A stretch of 64,000 bases of DNA from Streptomyces sp. LUP47B (GTDB taxonomy: Bacteria; Actinomycetota; Actinomycetes; Streptomycetales; Streptomycetaceae), in NCBI RefSeq assembly GCF_001746295.1, contig NZ_MJAH01000002.1:601762-665761 (forward strand). Direction: 5' to 3'. How positions within the stretch are numbered: position 1 is the first letter of the stretch; every line of letters starts with the position of its first letter. Both the position numbers and the translations under genes were made by a program. Positions 60,847-64,000 of this stretch are shown here, piece by piece. A model generated the notes under the pieces. That model had not been told where the DNA came from. It ran no database searches and saw only the letters and a program-made list of their open reading frames with translations.

Positions 60847-61818
60847 CTACAGGCCGTGCTCCGACATCCCGTGCACGGCGGGGATCGTCCCCAGCCGTCC
60901 CTTCTGGAAGTCGTCGAACGCCTGCTGCAACTCCTCGCGGGTGTTCATCACGAACGGGCCGTAGTGCTCCATCGGTTCGCGGATCGGCTGTCCGCCCAGG
61001 AGCACGACTTCCAGGTCCGGCGCGTTGGAGTCCTGCTTCTCGTCCGCGCGGACGGTGAGAGAGGAACCGGAGCCGAAGACGGCGGTCTGGCCCAGGTGGA
61101 TCGGGCGGCGCTCGGCACCGACGCTGCCGCGTCCTGCCAGGACATACGCGAGAGCGTTGTACTCCTTGCTCCACGGCAGCGTGATCTCCGCGCCCGGCGC
61201 CAAAGTCGCGTGGATCATCGTGATCGGGGTGTGTGTGATGCCGGGGCCCTGGTGGCCGTCCAGCCCGCCCGCGATCACCCGAAGCAGTGCGCCGCCGTCC
61301 GGCGAGGTCAGCAACTGAACCTGGCCGCCGCGGATGTCCTGGTAGCGCGGGTCTTTCATCTTGTCCTTGGCCGGGAGGTTGACCCAGAGCTGAAGCCCGT
61401 GGAACAGCCCGCCGGACTTCACCAGCGACTCGGGCGGAGTCTCGATGTGCAGGAGGCCCGAGCCGGCGGTCATCCACTGAGTGTCGCCGTTGGTGATGGT
61501 GCCTCCACCACCGTTGGAGTCCTGGTGGATGAAGGTGCCGTCAATGATGTAGGTGACGGTCTCGAAGCCACGGTGTGGATGCCAGGGGGTCCCCTTCGGG
61601 GCGCCGGCAGGGTAGTCCACCTCGCCCATCTGATCCATCATGATGAACGGGTCCAGGTGCCGGTAATGGATCCCGGCGAACGCCCGTCGCACCGGGAAGC
61701 CCTCGCCCTCGAAGCCACTCGGCGCCGTGGTCACGCCGAGGACGGGACGGGCCACCGCGTCCGCCGTCGCGGCCACGCGAGGCAGGGTCAGCGGGTTGTC
61801 GACAGTCACTGCAGGCAT
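60847..61818 (-). CDS. Pirin family protein
   Basis: 323 residues with AAGGAGG seven bases upstream. The cupin metal site is in GTPWHPHRGFETVTYIIDG, with the partner His/Glu in GSGLLHIETPPES (two cupin domains; C-terminal part from about 190). Pirins of bacteria act as quercetin 2,3-dioxygenases or as regulators of pyruvate dehydrogenase; the role here is unknown. An inverted repeat upstream suggests MarR/redox-type control, but no regulator gene is adjacent. Confidence 0.9.
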   Translation of the reverse strand: MPAVTVDNPLTLPRVAATADAVARPVLGVTTAPSGFEGEGFPVRRAFAGIHYRHLDPFIMMDQMGEVDYPAGAPKGTPWHPHRGFETVTYIIDGTFIHQDSNGGGGTITNGDTQWMTAGSGLLHIETPPESLVKSGGLFHGLQLWVNLPAKDKMKDPRYQDIRGGQVQLLTSPDGGALLRVIAGGLDGHQGPGITHTPITMIHATLAPGAEITLPWSKEYNALAYVLAGRGSVGAERRPIHLGQTAVFGSGSSLTVRADEKQDSNAPDLEVVLLGGQPIREPMEHYGPFVMNTREELQQAFDDFQKGRLGTIPAVHGMSEHGL

Positions 61819-61845
61819 GTCGGTACCTCCTTGTGGTTCGAGTTT

Positions 61846-61861
61846 AGTTGAGCGTTGAACT
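61846..61861 (-). promoter_or_regulatory. Imperfect palindrome upstream of the pirin gene
   Basis: AGTTGAGCGTTGAACT agrees with its reverse complement at 12 of 16 positions. It lies 28 bp before the pirin start. Similar AGTTGAA...TTCAACT motifs are bound by MarR regulators of pirin genes in Streptomyces, from memory. Confidence 0.4.
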
Positions 61862-61880
61862 TTCTGCCACCTCTAACGGC

Positions 61881-61912
61881 AGAAGCCCGGAGGGCATTCC
61901 CTCCAGGCTTCT
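61881..61912 (-). terminator. Terminator of DHA2 exporter gene
   Basis: AGAAGCCCGGAGGG and CCCTCCAGGCTTCT form a 14-bp stem with one mismatch, 27 bp after the exporter stop. Confidence 0.7.
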
Positions 61913-61938
61913 CCGAGACCCCGCACCCCCTGAAGAGG

Positions 61939-63432
61939 TCAGGTGGCGAGCTCCGGTTCCCGATCAGCCGTCTTCTCCGATGTCCGGCGGTCGTCCCGCA
62001 TCACCAGCGTCGCCAGCAGCGCCGCCGCCAGGACACCGATCGCGCTGACCGTGAAGGTCATGGACATGGAGGCGGTGAAGGCCTCGCGGGCCGCCGCCGC
62101 CAGCCCCGGATCCTTCAGGGCCACCGCCGCGGCTATCGAGTGCCTCGCCTGCTCCGGCGTCCCCTCGGGCATCCGGCCCGCGAAGCCGCTCGACAGGAGC
62201 GAGCCCAGGATCGCGATGCCCAGCGCGGTGCCGGCCTGCTGGACAGTGTCGTTCAGGGCCGAGCCGACGCCTGCTTTGTCCTCGGGGATCGTATCCATCA
62301 GGGCCGCCACCGCGGCCGGCATCGCCAGACCCGCGCCGAGCCCGAGCAGCCCGAGCGCCACTGCCGGGACGGTGAAGCCGGAGTCCGCCGAGACCGTGGT
62401 CAGCAGGGCGAAGCAGGCCACCATCACCAGCATGCCCGCGAGGATCACCCACCGGTTGCCGTACTTCGCGGCGAGCTTCACGCCTACGCCGTTGCCCAGC
62501 AGGGCCGTGACCGCCAGGGGCAGGAAGGCCAGGCCCGCCTTGACCGGTGAGTAGCCGAGCACGAACTGGAGGTACTGGGTGAGCACCAGCAGCAGACCGC
62601 CGTTGCCTGTCTGGACCAGGGCCAGCGAGAGCGAACCGCCGCTGAAGTCGCGGTGCTTGAAGAGGACCAGCGGGACCATGGGGGACTTGGTGACGTTCTC
62701 CCAGACGACGAAGCCGGTCAGGGACACGAGGGCCACGGGCAGGGCGGCCGTCCACACCCCGTGCTGCGGGAGCTCGATGATCCACCAGACGAGGGCGGTC
62801 ATGCCGGCCGCCGACAGCACGGCGCCCAGCGGGTCGGCCTTCTGCCAGGGCGCCTTCGACTCCGGCATCAGCGTCAGACCGGCGACGATCGCCAGGGCCA
62901 CGACCGGCACGTTCAGGTAGAAGATCGACTGCCAGGAGAAGTGGTCGATCAGGATGCCGCCGAGCACCGGGCTGCCGACCAGACCGAGCATCGACACCGA
63001 GCTCCAGGCCGCCATGGCCTTGCCGCGCTCGTCCTCGTCGAAGACGGTGATGAGGATCGAGAGCGTGGACGGCATGATCAGGGCGCCGCCGACGCCCATC
63101 GCGACGCGTGCGGCTATGACTTCGCCGGGTGTGGTGCACCAGGTCGCGGCGAGTGAGGCGGCCCCGAAGAGAAGGAGCCCGATCAGCATCACCTTCCGGC
63201 GGCCGAACCGGTCGCCCAGACTGCCGGAGGTGAGCAGGAGGCCGGCGAAGACCAGGATGTAGGAGTCCAGGATCCATTGGGTGTCCTGGGCGCTCGCCCC
63301 GATCTCCTCGGTCATGACCGGTACCGCCACGGTCAGCGCCATGCTGTCGACGACCAGCACCAGGCTGCTGAGGCAGAGCACGACCAGGATCCACCAGCGG
63401 CGTGGATTGCGGGCCTTCAAGACGTCGTCCAT
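61939..63432 (-). CDS. DHA2 (14-TM) MFS multidrug exporter
   Basis: 497 residues, GGAGGGG seven bases upstream. Motif A is GSLGDRFGRRKVML and motif C is LGLVGSPVLGGILIDHFSWQSIFYLNVPV, both typical for DHA2 exporters such as QacA/EmrB. Fourteen hydrophobic segments can be counted. It probably expels a toxic organic compound. The divergent TetR gene and the phased operator array between them point to substrate-induced expression. Confidence 0.9.
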   Translation of the reverse strand: MDDVLKARNPRRWWILVVLCLSSLVLVVDSMALTVAVPVMTEEIGASAQDTQWILDSYILVFAGLLLTSGSLGDRFGRRKVMLIGLLLFGAASLAATWCTTPGEVIAARVAMGVGGALIMPSTLSILITVFDEDERGKAMAAWSSVSMLGLVGSPVLGGILIDHFSWQSIFYLNVPVVALAIVAGLTLMPESKAPWQKADPLGAVLSAAGMTALVWWIIELPQHGVWTAALPVALVSLTGFVVWENVTKSPMVPLVLFKHRDFSGGSLSLALVQTGNGGLLLVLTQYLQFVLGYSPVKAGLAFLPLAVTALLGNGVGVKLAAKYGNRWVILAGMLVMVACFALLTTVSADSGFTVPAVALGLLGLGAGLAMPAAVAALMDTIPEDKAGVGSALNDTVQQAGTALGIAILGSLLSSGFAGRMPEGTPEQARHSIAAAVALKDPGLAAAAREAFTASMSMTFTVSAIGVLAAALLATLVMRDDRRTSEKTADREPELAT

Positions 63433-63454
63433 GACAGTTCCCCTCCGGCTTCGT

Positions 63455-63544
63455 GAACACCGTTCCTTCGTTGCGAACACTGTACGCACGCCGGAACACT
63501 GTTCGCAAGCTTCGATTGCTGTACGCTCACCGCGAACGACGTAC
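63455..63544. promoter_or_regulatory. Array of five operator-like boxes phased at 20 bp
   Basis: GAACACCGTTC (63455), GAACACTGTAC (63475), GAACACTGTTC (63494), GATTGCTGTAC (63514) and GAACGACGTAC (63534) share a GAACnCTGTnC pattern and start 20, 19, 20 and 20 bp apart. They fill the space between the exporter and the TetR gene. Two-turn spacing places all boxes on one DNA face. Confidence 0.65.
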
Positions 63545-63591
63545 GCAGCAGGTCGGGTCGCGGAAGAAGGGCCACGGAAGAAGGAGTACCG

Positions 63592-64000
63592 ATGACGCCG
63601 AAGCCAAGCCCCATCCCCTCCGTCTGGGCCCGCCCGCAGCGCGAGTCCGACCAGCCGGCGCTCAGCCGTGCCGCGATCGTGCGCGAGGCGATCGTCATGC
63701 TGGACGCGGAGGGCGTCGAGGCGCTGAGCATGCGCAAGCTCGCCACCCGGCTGAATGCCGGTGCGGCCTCTCTCTACCGGCATGTGGCCACGAAGGACGA
63801 GCTGATGGAGCTGGCGGTGGACGAGGTCGCCGCGGAGATCCACGTCGCGTCGGCGGACGGCCCCGAGTGGCGCGCGGCCGTCACGGAGGCGGCCCGGTCC
63901 TTCCGTACGACGGCTCTGCGGCACCCGTGGCTGCCCCCGGTGCTCGGCCAGGCGGGCCTCGCCTATCTCGGTCCCAACCTCATGTCCTACTCGGAGCGGC
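63592..64000 (+). CDS. TetR-family regulator, 3' end outside window
   Basis: The first 136 residues are present; AAGGAG six bases upstream supports the ATG. The helix-turn-helix is AAIVREAIVMLDAEGVEALSMRKLATRLNAGAASLYRHVATKDELMELAVDEV. The later AEIHVASADGPEWRAAVTEAARSFRTTALRHPWLPPVLG belongs to the TetR_C ligand domain of the class that controls MFS exporters. It is expected to repress the divergent DHA2 gene and itself. Confidence 0.85.
   Translation, partial: MTPKPSPIPSVWARPQRESDQPALSRAAIVREAIVMLDAEGVEALSMRKLATRLNAGAASLYRHVATKDELMELAVDEVAAEIHVASADGPEWRAAVTEAARSFRTTALRHPWLPPVLGQAGLAYLGPNLMSYSER

Noticed and set aside
1..64000. tRNA or rRNA genes
   Set aside because: No cloverleaf with a TTCGAATC-type loop or conserved rRNA segment was noticed in any intergenic space; tRNA detection by eye is limited.

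Overview
The window is a typical Streptomyces chromosome segment: very high GC with strong G/C preference at third codon positions, many GTG starts, many probable leaderless genes (a -10 hexamer 6-8 nt before the start codon), and Streptomyces-type families (whiJ-like XRE/DUF397/ATPase locus, chaplin-type LAETG sortase signal, SpoIIE/GAF/ATPase phosphatase, GAF-ANTAR protein, FUSC and PhoX proteins). A perfect parS site (GTTTCACGTGAAAC) lies just upstream of aspS. Because parS sites in Streptomyces cluster around oriC, the segment is probably origin-proximal core chromosome. The two window ends cut a methyltransferase (left) and a TetR regulator (right).

Layout. 0-8.7 kb: small secreted and membrane proteins, a 2OG-Fe(II)-oxygenase-like protein, a GH13 alpha-glucosidase, a sortase substrate and a RibD/DHFR-like reductase. 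8.7-16.5 kb: a more accessory stretch with SMI1/KNR4 proteins, PAP2 phosphatase, a PadR operon, and several broken genes (5'-truncated Rrf2 regulator, frameshifted MerR regulator beside its still intact operator, frameshifted small protein at the end of a whiJ-like cassette). 16.5-20.8 kb: a second threonyl-tRNA synthetase without TGS and editing domains, preceded by a leader peptide with three consecutive Thr codons and a 14-bp terminator stem; then a nucleoside hydrolase, and a Ni/Co transporter under a cobalamin riboswitch with a divergent ArsR regulator. 20.8-30 kb: orphan small genes, an EamA exporter/TetR pair with strong operators, an ECF-type sigma factor with a downstream reductase, a GAF-ANTAR protein with a repeat-rich N-terminus, and an XRE-TPR regulator divergent from a short secreted peptide across a 30-bp perfect palindrome. 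30-39 kb: TerB, a 1,250-residue HTH-nSTAND-WD40 protein, an NPP1 protein, an M20 amidohydrolase and hypotheticals. 39-49 kb: MocR regulator with divergent alpha/beta hydrolase, EEP phosphatase and FUSC membrane protein, then PhoX with a three-unit PHO box and a vWA protein. 49-64 kb: metG, pectate lyase, intradiol dioxygenase plus MFS transporter (with a second dioxygenase scrap), aspS, parS, SpoIIE-type phosphatase, BRO-N protein, pirin, and a DHA2 drug exporter divergent from a TetR regulator over five operator-like boxes phased at about 20 bp.

Most noteworthy: (1) the Thr leader/attenuator in front of an editing-deficient ThrRS, with a mutually exclusive set of hairpins that also involves the ribosome binding site; (2) the XRE-TPR/secreted-peptide pair, whose architecture resembles RRNPP peptide-pheromone systems; (3) a MerR pseudogene next to an intact MerR operator; (4) several well-defined operators (PHO box, parS, TetR arrays, MocR direct repeats). 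All assignments come from reading the sequence; no database search was run, so family names rest on recognised motifs and memory of the families.
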